Below are positions 54,772 to 63,627 of a DNA stretch of 64,000 nt, piece by piece; positions within the stretch are counted from its first letter, which is position 1; each line of letters opens with the position of its first letter. The notes beneath the pieces are model-generated. The model was given only the letters and a program-made list of their open reading frames with translations, was not told the origin of the DNA and ran no database searches. This DNA is from Deferribacter autotrophicus (GTDB lineage: Bacteria > Chrysiogenota > Deferribacteres > Deferribacterales > Deferribacteraceae): assembly GCF_008362905.1 (NCBI RefSeq), contig NZ_VFJB01000003.1, forward strand, positions 7,501-71,500. Reading direction: 5' to 3'. Position numbers and translations under genes: made by a program.

Positions 54772-56023
54772 TATAACCATTCTATTAATTATTTTCTTTG
54801 CTTCACTTTCAATAGCTGGAGGGAAAATTGTGACACTAAAAAATGGAGCTGTTTTGATAGAAAATAAAAGGGATTACAATCCTACATTCAGCCTTGTTAT
54901 CATGATAAAAGGTGGAATTTTTAGAGAAAACCATGAAAACAATGGTATTGGAAATTTGGCTTTAAACAGCTGGGAAAAAAGTAGCAAACTTCTGAAAGTT
55001 GTAGAAGACCTAGGCGGTGCATTTAATACTTCAAATCTTTCAGATTTTTCTGAGATCTCTTTATCTATACCATCAAAATACCTTGATGAAATATTACCAC
55101 TATTACAAGAGTTCTTAACAAATATAAAAATAGATAAAGATATTTTCGAAAATGAAAAGAGAATCACATTAATAAAACTCAAAGCTATTCAAGACAGACC
55201 TGATGAACTTGCTATAAAATCTTTTATGAAAGCTACTTATGGTAGCTTCCCCTACGCTATGGATACTCTTGGTGAAATAGAAACAGTAAAAAAACTCACC
55301 ATTAATGATGCAGAAAATTTTATAAAAAATCTATTGCAGGCAAAAAATATGGTGGTCTCCATTGCTGGTTTTTATTCAGAAAAACAAAAAAACATATTAA
55401 CTGATATTATTTCAAAATTACCCAAAGGAGAAAAATTTCAGATAAAATGCGAAAAAAGCAATATTGAGAATGATAAAATTGTGGAAAAACCTCACCCAAA
55501 CATTAAACAGGCAAAACTTTTCATGGGCTACACTGCTCCTGATGCTACAAATGAAGATTATGTCCCTGTAAAAATTCTATCAGAAGTTTTAGGAGGAGGG
55601 ATGAGCTCAATATACTTCAATATTTTACGTAAAGAAAAAGGATATGCATACTCTGTAGGCTCTTTTTATCCATCTAAACTTTGCAATTCACGATTTGTAA
55701 ATTATATTGGGCTTGATTACAAAAATGTGAAGGATGCACTTGCCACTTTTGATGAAATAGGAAAAAACGCCGAAAAATATATAAATAATGAAAAAGTTGA
55801 CAAAGCTAAAAACTATCTTACAGGAAGAATCTTAATGGAAGCCCAAACTAATTATAAAAACGCATGGTATGCAGCCTTTTTTGAAACACTCGGACTTGGT
55901 GGACGTTTTTTTGATAACTACATCTCTTCTATAGAAAACACATCCACTGAAGAAGTGATAAAAGCTGCAAAAAAATATCTTTCAGGACACAAAACTGTTT
56001 TTATACTAAAAGGCGAAAATTAA
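54755..56023 (+). CDS. Exported M16-family protein lacking the HxxEH zinc site
   Basis: 422 aa from TTG 54755 after GGGAG, giving a signal peptide (LLKKINITILLIIFFASLSIAGG). Has the M16 fold pattern (VTLKNGAVLIENKRDYNPTF, KAYAYSVGSFYP-like RKEKGYAYSVGSFYP near 310). Where active members have HxxEH this reads NGIGNLALNSWEKS, so no zinc or proteolysis is expected. M16 enzymes often work as an active/inactive pair; the active partner is not here. The gene ends the long operon. Confidence 0.82.
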   Translation: MLKKINITILLIIFFASLSIAGGKIVTLKNGAVLIENKRDYNPTFSLVIMIKGGIFRENHENNGIGNLALNSWEKSSKLLKVVEDLGGAFNTSNLSDFSEISLSIPSKYLDEILPLLQEFLTNIKIDKDIFENEKRITLIKLKAIQDRPDELAIKSFMKATYGSFPYAMDTLGEIETVKKLTINDAENFIKNLLQAKNMVVSIAGFYSEKQKNILTDIISKLPKGEKFQIKCEKSNIENDKIVEKPHPNIKQAKLFMGYTAPDATNEDYVPVKILSEVLGGGMSSIYFNILRKEKGYAYSVGSFYPSKLCNSRFVNYIGLDYKNVKDALATFDEIGKNAEKYINNEKVDKAKNYLTGRILMEAQTNYKNAWYAAFFETLGLGGRFFDNYISSIENTSTEEVIKAAKKYLSGHKTVFILKGEN

Positions 56024-56093
56024 CTTTATAAATTGATATTACACAAAGAAAAGTTATAACCTAGATTTTCTAATTCCATATTTCTCAACATCA

Positions 56094-56292
56094 AGGATGT
56101 TGCACAATAGTAGATGATTGGTTTTATAACTTCTTGATAAGCAAAAGATTGCTTCGTCACGTCGTTCCTCGCAACAACAGGGTATGGTAATGTGTCATTG
56201 CGAGCGTCAGCGAAGCAATCCCTTTATTACCAACATATTACGGATCAACTTATGCATTAGCAATATTTCATATTTGTATTGTGCAACATCCT
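56094..56292. mobile_element. MITE-like element, 199 bp, 16-bp perfect inverted ends
   Basis: AGGATGTTGCACAATA (56094-56109) and TATTGTGCAACATCCT (56277-56292). Inside is GATTGCTTCG...CGCAA and CATTGCGAGCG...GCAATCCC. Shares internal words with 32402-32795. No gene, no clear target duplication. Confidence 0.8.
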
Positions 56293-56517
56293 CCATCTTA
56301 AAAATATACAATTCTTTAGAAATAAATAAATCGAGGATATTGCACAATAAAAAGATATCATAGATATATAACTTATTAATAACAATAGATTGCTTCGTCG
56401 CAAATGCTCCTCGCAATGATGTTAAAGGTACAATAATTCCCCAGTAAAAGGCCCTTAAAATTCCCCACCTGTGTATGTTAACATCCTCCAACAAATACAC
56501 AGGTTGGAGGAAATAAA

Positions 56518-57999
56518 ATGCTGGGGGTTGAAATGTATTACACAGTCCAAACACTATTAAAGCAGGGCAAAAACATTTCCCAAATAGCCAGGGAATTAGG
56601 GATCGACAGGAAGACAGTGAGAAAGATAAGGGATAAAGTGAAAGACGGCAAAGTAGAACCACCTAAATTTTCAAGAGTAAGTGTTTTAGAGGCTTACAAA
56701 GAGGAAATAATCGAATATCTTTCAGAAGGTTTAACAGCAGTATTGATCCATGAAAAATTAATAAGAGATCATGACTTATCAGTAAGCTACAGTTGTATGA
56801 AAAAATACGTTAGGAAACTAAAGGGCCCAAATGGAATTTATGTCCCTTTAATTTCCCCACCAGGCGAAGAAGCCCAAGTGGACTTCGGCTACATAGGTTA
56901 TCTTTATGATAGCGAAAAAAGCAAAAAAGTAAAAAGCTGGATATTTTGCATGGTGTTATCTCATAGCAGATATAAATATTATGAGATAGTTAGGAGCCAG
57001 GACGTAGAAACATTTTTAAGATGCCACATTAATGCATTTGAATATTTTGGAGGAATACCCAAGGTAATCAAGATAGACAATCTAAAATCTGGAGTATTGA
57101 AAGTAAATTTTTATGAACCAGTAATTCAGAAAGAGTATGCAGCAATGCTTGAATATTACGGCAGTAGTCCATTTGCTTGTAAGGTGAGATATCCTCAGGA
57201 GAAAGGGAAAGTAGAAAGCGGAATTAAATATGTGAAGAATAATTTTTTCAGATCAATTCAAGAAAAAGATTATTATAAGGTCAAAGATCTTTTAAGGGAA
57301 TGGCAAGAAAATGTGTGTAACAAGAGAATACATGGCACGACAAGAAAAATTCCTTTTGAACAATTTGTAGAGAAAGAGAGGAGTAAATTGTTGCCTTTAC
57401 CCTCTCAGAGATACGAGGTTTATGACATATCAGAAAGAATAGTAAACCGCTATGGTCACATTACCTACAAATATAATTACTACTCAGTACCTTACAATTA
57501 TATAGGCACCAAAGTAAATATTCGCTGCAATGGTAATATATTAAAAATTTACAATGAAAAATATGAAGAGATAGCAATTCACAAGGTATCTAAATCAGTA
57601 GGAGAATTCATAACAAATGAATCCCATAATCCGAAATTAAAAACTAAAGATTATGAAGCAAAATCACTCGGGATAGGAACAAATACCTTTGAATTTTATA
57701 ACAGATTAAAGGGAGAAAAGCCCCATCATTATCACCGTATGATGCAAGGAATTTTCAATTTGGTGAAGAGTTATGGTGAAGAAATAGTGGAATTGGCATG
57801 TAAGAGAGCAAATGAGTTTAATTCTATTAGTTATTTGTCAGTAAAGAGGATATGTGAAACTGGTTTATATACTCAAAAAGATGCGTCATCTAAAGAATCG
57901 GTTAACTGTGGTGGTTTTTCGAATGATTTAAGCAAATATGATTTATTATCAAACCAAGGGGGTTATATCAATGAAAGAGATTTTAAGAAAACTAACTAA
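56518..57999 (+). CDS. istA: IS21 transposase IstA
   Basis: 493 aa. HTH at the start (KNISQIARELGIDRKTVRKI), rve-type integrase core (EAQVDFGYIGY; IKIDNLKSGVL; YPQEKGKVESGIKYVK for D-D-E), C-terminal strand-rich domain. TGGAGG before the ATG; the next ATG five codons on is possible. Overlaps istB. Confidence 0.95.
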   Translation: MLGVEMYYTVQTLLKQGKNISQIARELGIDRKTVRKIRDKVKDGKVEPPKFSRVSVLEAYKEEIIEYLSEGLTAVLIHEKLIRDHDLSVSYSCMKKYVRKLKGPNGIYVPLISPPGEEAQVDFGYIGYLYDSEKSKKVKSWIFCMVLSHSRYKYYEIVRSQDVETFLRCHINAFEYFGGIPKVIKIDNLKSGVLKVNFYEPVIQKEYAAMLEYYGSSPFACKVRYPQEKGKVESGIKYVKNNFFRSIQEKDYYKVKDLLREWQENVCNKRIHGTTRKIPFEQFVEKERSKLLPLPSQRYEVYDISERIVNRYGHITYKYNYYSVPYNYIGTKVNIRCNGNILKIYNEKYEEIAIHKVSKSVGEFITNESHNPKLKTKDYEAKSLGIGTNTFEFYNRLKGEKPHHYHRMMQGIFNLVKSYGEEIVELACKRANEFNSISYLSVKRICETGLYTQKDASSKESVNCGGFSNDLSKYDLLSNQGGYINERDFKKTN

Positions 58000-58717
58000 T
58001 TTTAAATTATCCGGAATGGCGAAGACATTAGCAAGCCGAAATCAATATGCAATAGAAAACAGTTTGAGTTACCTGGATTTTCTTGAGTTGTTACTTGATG
58101 ATGAGTCAGTAAACAGGCAGAATAATTCTCTTAAGAAAAGATTTTCAAAATCTAAGCTGGATTCATCCAAGACATTATCTATGTATGATTTTACTTATCA
58201 GCCTGAACTGAATAAGCAAGAAATACTTGATATAAGTAGTTGCAGATTTATAGGAGAGAAGAAGAATATAATATTCATGGGTAATCCAGGAGTAGGCAAA
58301 ACACATCTTGCAAATGCCATAGGATTAGAAGCTTTAAAGAAGGGATACAAGGTTTTATTTATTCACGCCAATGACATGGTATCAAAATTAGTATCCTCGA
58401 AAGGAGATGGTAGTTATTTTAGTGTATTAAAACAGTTTTTAAGTGTGGATTTACTGATAATTGATGAGGTTGGTTTCAAGAAAATACCCTTAAACCATGT
58501 TGATGAATTTTTTGAAATAATCAGACATAGATATGAAAATAATTCTATAATCATAACTACTAATAGGTCTTTCGAAGAGTGGGGTAATATATTTGGTGAT
58601 GTTGTTTTAGCCTCTGCTATCATAGATAGACTCGTACATCATGCTCATATATTTAGAATCAATGGTGAAAGCTATAGAATTAAAAGTTTACAATCTATGA
58701 AAAATACTAAAAAGTAA
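57971..58717 (+). CDS. istB: IS21 helper ATPase IstB
   Basis: 248 aa from ATG 57971 (MKEILRKLTNFKLSGMAKTL), preceded by AAGGGGG. Walker A GNPGVGKTHLANAIG, Walker B DLLIIDEVGF, and IIITTNRSFEEWGNIFGD. DnaC-like. An upstream ATG would add 11 unlikely residues. Supplies ATP-driven target selection for IstA. Confidence 0.95.
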   Translation: MKEILRKLTNFKLSGMAKTLASRNQYAIENSLSYLDFLELLLDDESVNRQNNSLKKRFSKSKLDSSKTLSMYDFTYQPELNKQEILDISSCRFIGEKKNIIFMGNPGVGKTHLANAIGLEALKKGYKVLFIHANDMVSKLVSSKGDGSYFSVLKQFLSVDLLIIDEVGFKKIPLNHVDEFFEIIRHRYENNSIIITTNRSFEEWGNIFGDVVLASAIIDRLVHHAHIFRINGESYRIKSLQSMKNTKK

Positions 58718-58904
58718 CCGGGGAATTTTAAGGGCCCTAAGGTGGGGAATTTTACTTGACTTTGACACAATGACTAAAAACATAAAGGCGTCACCCTGAG
58801 CGTTAGCAAAGCAATCTCAATACTATCAGCATTTATAGGTTGGGTATATGACTGTAAAACATCCTTAAATCATAATCGATATCATACCTACTTTGTGTGT
58901 ATTA

Positions 58905-58932
58905 TTTACACAGTTGTGTAAAAATTACACAA
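58905..58932. promoter_or_regulatory. Triple half-site operator upstream of the copper-type operon
   Basis: TTTACACA-gt-TGTGTAAA (58905-58922) overlaps TTGTGTAA-aaa-TTACACAA (58914-58932). Two overlapping perfect palindromes built from three half-sites. Likely bound by a regulator; family not identifiable. Located about 130 bp before the Gly/Met-rich protein gene. Confidence 0.55.
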
Positions 58933-58997
58933 TTTCTAAAACAACTCTCCCCCACATCATTCTTTTATTATCAACAAGTTACACGCTTTTGGCATTT

Positions 58998-59012
58998 TGG
59001 CATACTTTATGC
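58998..59012 (+). promoter_or_regulatory. Possible sigma-54 promoter of the copper-type operon
   Basis: TGGCATACTTTATGC gives GG and GC at RpoN spacing, with ATGC in place of TTGC. It is 47 bp before the ATG. Weaker match than the three flagellar ones; the operators 66 bp upstream would suit either activation or repression. Confidence 0.35.
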
Positions 59013-59059
59013 TCTTACCATAAGTGCCTACGGCAAAAAAATACTAAGGAGGTACAGAT

Positions 59060-59539
59060 ATGAAAAAGTTATTGATATTAGCAACTGTTGTAATTTTTGG
59101 AGCAACATTGGCTTTTGCTCACGGTCCTGGATTTGGCAGAGGTTATGGTTACGGTATGGGACCTGGAATGATGGGACCAGGCTACAACCAAGGCACTTTA
59201 CCAGGAGCAGGATACGGAATGGGGCCTGGAATGATGGGGCCAGGTTATAATCAAGGTTTTGGATACGGACCAGGATATTGCATGGGATACGGTGCTGGCT
59301 TTCAAGGTAACGTAAAACAAATTACTGAAGATGATGCCAAAAAGTTAGTAGAGAAAATCTTAAAAGAAAACTTTAAAGGTTATAAAGTAAAAGAAGTTGA
59401 AAAGTTTAGAATGCCAATGGGAACAATGTATGAGGTTGATGTAGTAGATGCAGCTGGCAACAAATTTGAATTCCATGTAAACCCATGGGGCTTTGTAATG
59501 GGACCTTTCCCAGATAATTACGATACAGACAATGATTAA
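59060..59539 (+). CDS. Exported Gly/Met-rich protein, probably metal binding
   Basis: 159 aa. Signal peptide MKKLLILATVVIFGATLAFA, then a Gly/Met/Tyr-rich part with two copies of GYGMGPGMMGPGYNQG. The C-terminal 75 residues are a small alpha/beta domain (ITEDDAKKLVEKILKENF, FEFHVNPWGFVMGPFPD) like PepSY-type folds. Methionine-rich exported proteins beside multicopper oxidases usually bind copper; that is inference here. AAGGAGG before the ATG. A terminator hairpin follows. Confidence 0.7.
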   Translation: MKKLLILATVVIFGATLAFAHGPGFGRGYGYGMGPGMMGPGYNQGTLPGAGYGMGPGMMGPGYNQGFGYGPGYCMGYGAGFQGNVKQITEDDAKKLVEKILKENFKGYKVKEVEKFRMPMGTMYEVDVVDAAGNKFEFHVNPWGFVMGPFPDNYDTDND

Positions 59540-59569
59540 AAAAGGGGGTGCACAACATCCCCCTTTTTT
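59538..59569 (+). terminator. Terminator/attenuator after the Gly/Met-rich gene
   Basis: AAAAAAGGGGG (59538-59548) pairs with CCCCCTTTTTT (59559-59569). Strong enough to reduce expression of the genes that follow. Confidence 0.88.
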
Positions 59570-59584
59570 AAGAGGAGGTAAGCT

Positions 59585-59842
59585 ATGATGCATGGATTTG
59601 GTGGTGGATACGGATTTGGTTTTTTAGGAATATTTAACATGATTATCTGGTTAGTTATATTAATAGCAGTAATTTATGCAGTGTTTTATCTTATAAAAGG
59701 TTTAGCCTCAAATAAAAGCATAGAGAAATCGAGTTCATATGAAGCCTTAAACACATTAAAACAGCGATACGCAAAAGGTGAAATAACCAAAGAGGAGTTT
59801 CTCAGCATGAAAAGAGATTTGGAAAGCTGGACTAAGGAGTAG
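59585..59842 (+). CDS. SHOCT-domain membrane protein
   Basis: 85 aa. One membrane helix (IFNMIIWLVILIAVIYAVFYL), then a SHOCT domain (YEALNTLKQRYAKGEITKEE, FLSMKRDLE). Often found beside metal-efflux or multicopper oxidase genes, function unclear. AGAGGAGG upstream. Ends 4 nt before the oxidase gene. Confidence 0.85.
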   Translation: MMHGFGGGYGFGFLGIFNMIIWLVILIAVIYAVFYLIKGLASNKSIEKSSSYEALNTLKQRYAKGEITKEEFLSMKRDLESWTKE

Positions 59843-59846
59843 CTTT

Positions 59847-61298
59847 ATGATTACTAGAAGAAAATTTAATGTAGGATTACTCACAACCGCTTTTTTATCA
59901 GGATTAGCGCCGAAGGTATTGTATGCGAATAGCAGAGAAGACTGGGATAATCTACCTATTCCTCCGGTACAAAAAAATGAATCTACAAAAAAGGGATATG
60001 TTAAATATACAATTAATGTACAAAAAGGATTTACTGAATTTTTTGAAGGAGTAAGAGTTCCTACTTTAGGTTATAATGGTAATATATTAGGCCCTACATT
60101 AAGAGCAAAAAAAGGTGATATTGTTGAAATAGTTGTAAATAATAAATTGGATGAGGAAACTACGGTACATTGGCACGGGATAATAGTGCCAGGAGAGATG
60201 GATGGTGGGCCTCATCAGAGAATTTTACCAGGTAAACAATGGACTGCCAAATTCATTGTTGACCAACAAGCAGCAACTGTATGGTATCATCCCCATGGAA
60301 TAGGAACAACGGCTTCCCAGGTATATTGGGGGCTTGGTGGTTTGTTTATCCTTGATGATGAAGTAAGTGAGAATTTGAATATCCCAAATGAATATGGAAT
60401 AGATGACATTCCCATTATTATCCAGGATAAACGATTCTTAAACGATGGAAGACTTGTGTACCTCACTAGTATGAGAGATATCATGTTTGGAATGCTTGGA
60501 AATACTGTACTGGTTAATGGTGCCATAGAACCCAAAAAAACCGTTCCAAGGGGAATTGTAAGATTTAGATTACTAAATGCTTCTAATGCTAGGAGCTATT
60601 TGTTAAAATTTGATAAACAAATACCGATTTTTCTAATAGCAACAGATGGTGGTTTTATAGAAAAACCCATAGAAATCAATAAAATCTTTCTATCTCCAGG
60701 TGAAAGAATAGAGATATTAGCCGATTTCTCAAGCATTAATGAAGGTGATATTGTTTCATTAGAAGATGGCAACTATAAGTTTCTAAAGTTTAAAATAGGT
60801 AAAAAAGGAAAAAATTACGAAATTCCACCAAGATTAGCAAACTTTAATAAAATTACTAAAGATGAATCTTTTAAAACAAGGGATTTTGTATTGAGTGGGC
60901 TTGGACACATGGTAAATATAAATGGAAAACAATTTGACATAAACAGAATAGACGAAATTGTGGAAATTGGAACAACAGAAATTTGGAGAGTTTCTGCCAA
61001 TATGGGTATGCATAGAATGATGATAAATAATAACGGCAGGAATTATGTTATCCATAATTTTCATGCACACGGTGTTCTGTTTCAAGTTTTATCGAGAAAT
61101 GGAAAACCCCCAGCTTTGCATGAAAGAGGATGGAAGGACACAATAGCACTGAGAGATGGAGACACAGTAGAACTCATTATGAAGTTTAAGAAAAAAGGAA
61201 TTTTCATGTATCACTGCCATATACTTGAGCATGAAGATAATGGAATGATGGGACAATTTTTAGTAAAAGAAGACAAATCAAAAGGTGATTTGGTATGA
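59847..61298 (+). CDS. Multicopper oxidase (CueO-like)
   Basis: 483 aa. Tat-like signal (MITRRKFNVGLLTTAFLSGL). Copper ligands in order: TVHWHGIIVPGEMDG, WYHPH, HNFHAHG, and YHCHILEHEDNGMM with the type 1 Met. Three cupredoxin domains. Such enzymes oxidise Cu(I) and other substrates in the periplasm, which needs oxygen or another acceptor. AAGGAGTAG upstream. Confidence 0.93.
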   Translation: MITRRKFNVGLLTTAFLSGLAPKVLYANSREDWDNLPIPPVQKNESTKKGYVKYTINVQKGFTEFFEGVRVPTLGYNGNILGPTLRAKKGDIVEIVVNNKLDEETTVHWHGIIVPGEMDGGPHQRILPGKQWTAKFIVDQQAATVWYHPHGIGTTASQVYWGLGGLFILDDEVSENLNIPNEYGIDDIPIIIQDKRFLNDGRLVYLTSMRDIMFGMLGNTVLVNGAIEPKKTVPRGIVRFRLLNASNARSYLLKFDKQIPIFLIATDGGFIEKPIEINKIFLSPGERIEILADFSSINEGDIVSLEDGNYKFLKFKIGKKGKNYEIPPRLANFNKITKDESFKTRDFVLSGLGHMVNINGKQFDINRIDEIVEIGTTEIWRVSANMGMHRMMINNNGRNYVIHNFHAHGVLFQVLSRNGKPPALHERGWKDTIALRDGDTVELIMKFKKKGIFMYHCHILEHEDNGMMGQFLVKEDKSKGDLV

Positions 61299-61429
61299 TA
61301 ACATTATCAATTTATCTAAGATTCTTCCTTACTTTAAGCTTAGCAATAATCTTTAGTAAAATAACGAATCATCTAAATAATAGATTAATACATATACAGT
61401 CAATACGTTATCAAACCAAAAAATTTTAG
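61295..61429 (+). CDS. Short membrane peptide of unknown function
   Basis: 44 aa (MITLSIYLRFFLTLSLAIIF, then SKITNHLNNRLIHIQSIRYQ). The ATG overlaps the oxidase TGA in an ATGA join, which supports coupled translation. One N-terminal hydrophobic helix. Not recognised; too short to be certain. Confidence 0.4.
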   Translation: MITLSIYLRFFLTLSLAIIFSKITNHLNNRLIHIQSIRYQTKKF

Positions 61430-61440
61430 AGGATAATGCT

Positions 61441-61863
61441 ATGGGTAAATATGCAACCGCCTGTGGAAAAGTAATAAGTAAAAAACAAGATGGAAAAGTA
61501 GTTGTAGCTCTTACTCCTTCAGTTGGATGTGGTAATTGTAAATCAAAGGAATCCTGTGCTACTGCTCATGGGAAATCACATCATTTTGAGTTACAAACTG
61601 ACATGAACGTGAAAGTGGGAGATATGGTAGAAATAGGAATACCTAAAAAAAGTGTTTATACTAATGGGCTACTTGTTTATATCATGCCTGTAATAATGCT
61701 ATTTCTAGGCGCCCTGTTAGGAACAGTTCTTGACAAAAACTTTGCTACTAATTTTGCAACACCACTTTTTTCAATTAGTTTTTTAGTAATTTACTTTATA
61801 ATTTTAAAATTACTGACAAAAAATAAAGAGAATAAACTGATAATTATAAAGATTTTATCTTAA
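61441..61863 (+). CDS. RseC/MucC-like membrane protein
   Basis: 140 aa. Cys-rich N-terminal part (ACGKVISKKQDGKVVVALTP, VGCGNCKSKESCATAHGKSH), KVGDMVEIGIPKKSVYTNGLLVYIMPVI, two membrane helices. RseC family members act with SoxR-reducing or electron-transfer systems; the Cys cluster may hold iron-sulfur or copper. GGA before the ATG. Confidence 0.85.
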   Translation: MGKYATACGKVISKKQDGKVVVALTPSVGCGNCKSKESCATAHGKSHHFELQTDMNVKVGDMVEIGIPKKSVYTNGLLVYIMPVIMLFLGALLGTVLDKNFATNFATPLFSISFLVIYFIILKLLTKNKENKLIIIKILS

Positions 61864-61875
61864 AGGAGGACTATT

Positions 61876-62265
61876 ATGAGTTATTATTTTAGCAAAACAA
61901 TCGATAAAGATTTTGATAAAGCTGTTTTGAGTGTAAAAAAGTCTTTGAAAGAAGAAGGTTTTGGAGTTCTATTCGAACTGGATATGCAAAAGACATTTAA
62001 AGAAAAAATAGGAGCAGAAATGAACAAATATTTAATTTTAGGGGTCTGTAATCCAAATTTTGGTTTCAAAGCTTTGCAAACAGAACCAAACATTGGAACT
62101 ATGATACCTTGTAATGTTGTGGTTAGAGAATTAACTGATAAAAAAGTAGAAATTTCTGCAATTAATCCTGTTGCTCAGATGAGCATAGTTGATAATGAAG
62201 AACTGATTAATTTAGCAAAGGAAATTCAAAAAAAATTAAGCAAAATCATACATCAATTAGAGTAA
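61876..62265 (+). CDS. DUF302 protein
   Basis: 129 aa. DFDKAVLSVKKSLKEEGFGVLFE and GVCNPNFGFKALQTEPNIGT, then MIPCNVVVRE are DUF302 hallmarks. The role is unknown but the family keeps company with multicopper oxidase and RseC-like genes. TAAAGGAGG before the ATG. Last gene of the copper-type group. 62266-62518 holds nothing recognised. Confidence 0.9.
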   Translation: MSYYFSKTIDKDFDKAVLSVKKSLKEEGFGVLFELDMQKTFKEKIGAEMNKYLILGVCNPNFGFKALQTEPNIGTMIPCNVVVRELTDKKVEISAINPVAQMSIVDNEELINLAKEIQKKLSKIIHQLE

Positions 62266-62518
62266 ATTTATTCAGCATCTTTTTAGTAGTTAAAAGTTAT
62301 TTTTATCTATTTTCTAGATTTAACGATTTAGAGAAATGCAAACATGATAACACAGCAATTTACTTATCAAAATTACGGTTGACCAGATATTTCTCTTACC
62401 AAACATAGGTTGGAAGAATTAATAAAAAAATGTTGTAGCCATAAATATCTATATATATTATCGACCTATTCTACCGTGAGCCAAAAGAATTAGAATAATT
62501 GATTGCTACTCAAATATA

Positions 62519-62854
62519 TTATTTACCCTTCTGTTCTCTTTCTGAAAAATAATCATCAGCAATTTTGACAAGAAATTGTCCTATTAGCTTTGCTTGCTCT
62601 GGTACCATAATAAGTTCAGCCAATAATTGTCTAACACCATAATAATCAGACTTTTTTATTGTTTCACTAGGAATTTCACTATTTTCACTAAATTCCAATT
62701 CTGATTCATCAGGTAAAACAAAATCTTCATAGTATAGCTTAACAGAAACTAATCCATTAACATTAAGGCCACCATAGACACCGTTTATGTAATACTGCTT
62801 AAAATCTGGCGACTTTATGTATTTTATTTTCATTGTTTTATTTTCTCTATTCAT
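62519..62854 (-). CDS. DUF3467-like protein of unknown function
   Basis: 111 aa. IKYIKSPDFKQYYINGVYGG, VSVKLYYEDFVLPDESEL, and ELIMVPEQAKLIGQFLVKIA near the C-terminus resemble the DUF3467 pattern (xMSPxxAKxLxxxL). The family name is tentative. GAGG before the ATG at 62854. Stands alone, pointing away from the integrase remnant. Confidence 0.5.
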   Translation of the reverse strand: MNRENKTMKIKYIKSPDFKQYYINGVYGGLNVNGLVSVKLYYEDFVLPDESELEFSENSEIPSETIKKSDYYGVRQLLAELIMVPEQAKLIGQFLVKIADDYFSEREQKGK

Positions 62855-63035
62855 TTTAGCCTCGTTTTAAAAATATAAACTATAAGTAATTTTATCATAT
62901 GCATTTTCTGGCGTGCAAGGGAAATTGTGGAAAAATCTCATAAGGCTTATCTGAATGATAGAAATCTATCTTGACTATTTAGTTGATTACTTTTGATTCT
63001 ACAGATTTAACTTATAGATATTGAAAGAAATTTAA

Positions 63036-63235
63036 AATGGCGGCACAGGGACTTGAATGGAAGGAATGGGGTTAAATAAGGTTAAATAAAATTAGTTGAA
63101 AGTAAATAATTTTTAGAATTAACAATAAATTATAGCCTATTTATAATCATTTTAATTACCGTTAATTACTGTAAAAGTGTCCGAAATATGGCTGTAAAAT
63201 TACAAAAAACATCTTATGCAGGGTTAAGATATTAA
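63036..63235 (+). pseudogene. Remnant of an integrase gene with its attachment region
   Basis: 63038-63057 (TGGCGGCACAGGGACTTGAA) looks like the reverse complement of a tRNA 3' half (compare GGTTCAAGTCC). GGTTAAATAA is repeated in tandem at 63070-63089, like integrase arm sites. At 63188 an ATG opens MAVKLQKTSYAGLRY and stops at 63235; this is like the start of arm-binding domains of tyrosine recombinases. The rest is missing. 62855-63035 holds nothing recognised. Confidence 0.45.
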
Positions 63236-63323
63236 GTTAACATTTTCTAAAATAAAAATATTGTTAAATCTTATTATGAATTGTAAGGAAATTAATTAGT
63301 GACTTCCATGGGAAAAAGTTTAA

Positions 63324-63625
63324 GATGTTTTTACATTCAGTATAGACGGTTTACTAGGTTTAAATGAAGCTATCAGGGCGGTATATCCAGAATCTGAAAT
63401 TCAACGATGTATAGTTCATCAGGTAAGAAACTCTCTGAAGTTTATATCTTATAAAGACAGGAAAGAATTAGCGAGGGATTTAAAGGCCATTTATACATCA
63501 GCTACGGAAGAAACTGGAAGAATTGAATTAGATAAATTAAATGAAAATGGGGTAAAAAATATCCAAACGTAATAAAATCGTGTGAAACCCATTGGTTGGA
63601 ACTTTCAACGTTATTTGCCCGTATC
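63324..63625 (+). pseudogene. IS256-family transposase fragment
   Basis: Central part only: DGLLGLNEAIRAVYPESEIQ, RCIVHQVRNSLKFISYKDRK, ELARDLKAIYTSATEE. A frameshift near 63550 is followed by WGKKYPNVIKSCETHWLELS in another frame. It is cut at its 3' end by the IS21-type element at 63628. Different from the IS256 at 18.6 kb. Confidence 0.85.
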
Positions 63626-63627
63626 GC

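Larger units (their letters stand above)
56420..58767 (+). mobile_element. Intact IS21-family element with 6-bp target duplication
   Basis: 2348 bp. Ends TGTTAAAGG...(left) and ...CTTTGACA (right) start with TG and end with CA. Near both ends the words ATTCCCCA and GGCCCTTAAAATTCCCC recur as inverted multiple terminal repeats. CAATGA flanks both sides (56414-56419, 58768-58773). istA and istB are open, so probably mobile. Confidence 0.92.
56334..58865. mobile_element. MITE-like element split by IS21
   Basis: Left part 56334-56419 begins AGGATATTGCACAATA; right part 58774-58865 ends ACTGTAAAACATCCT, a decayed partner. Removing the IS21 and one CAATGA restores about 178 bp with the CGCAATGA...CACCCTGAGCG palindrome. 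Confidence 0.65.
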
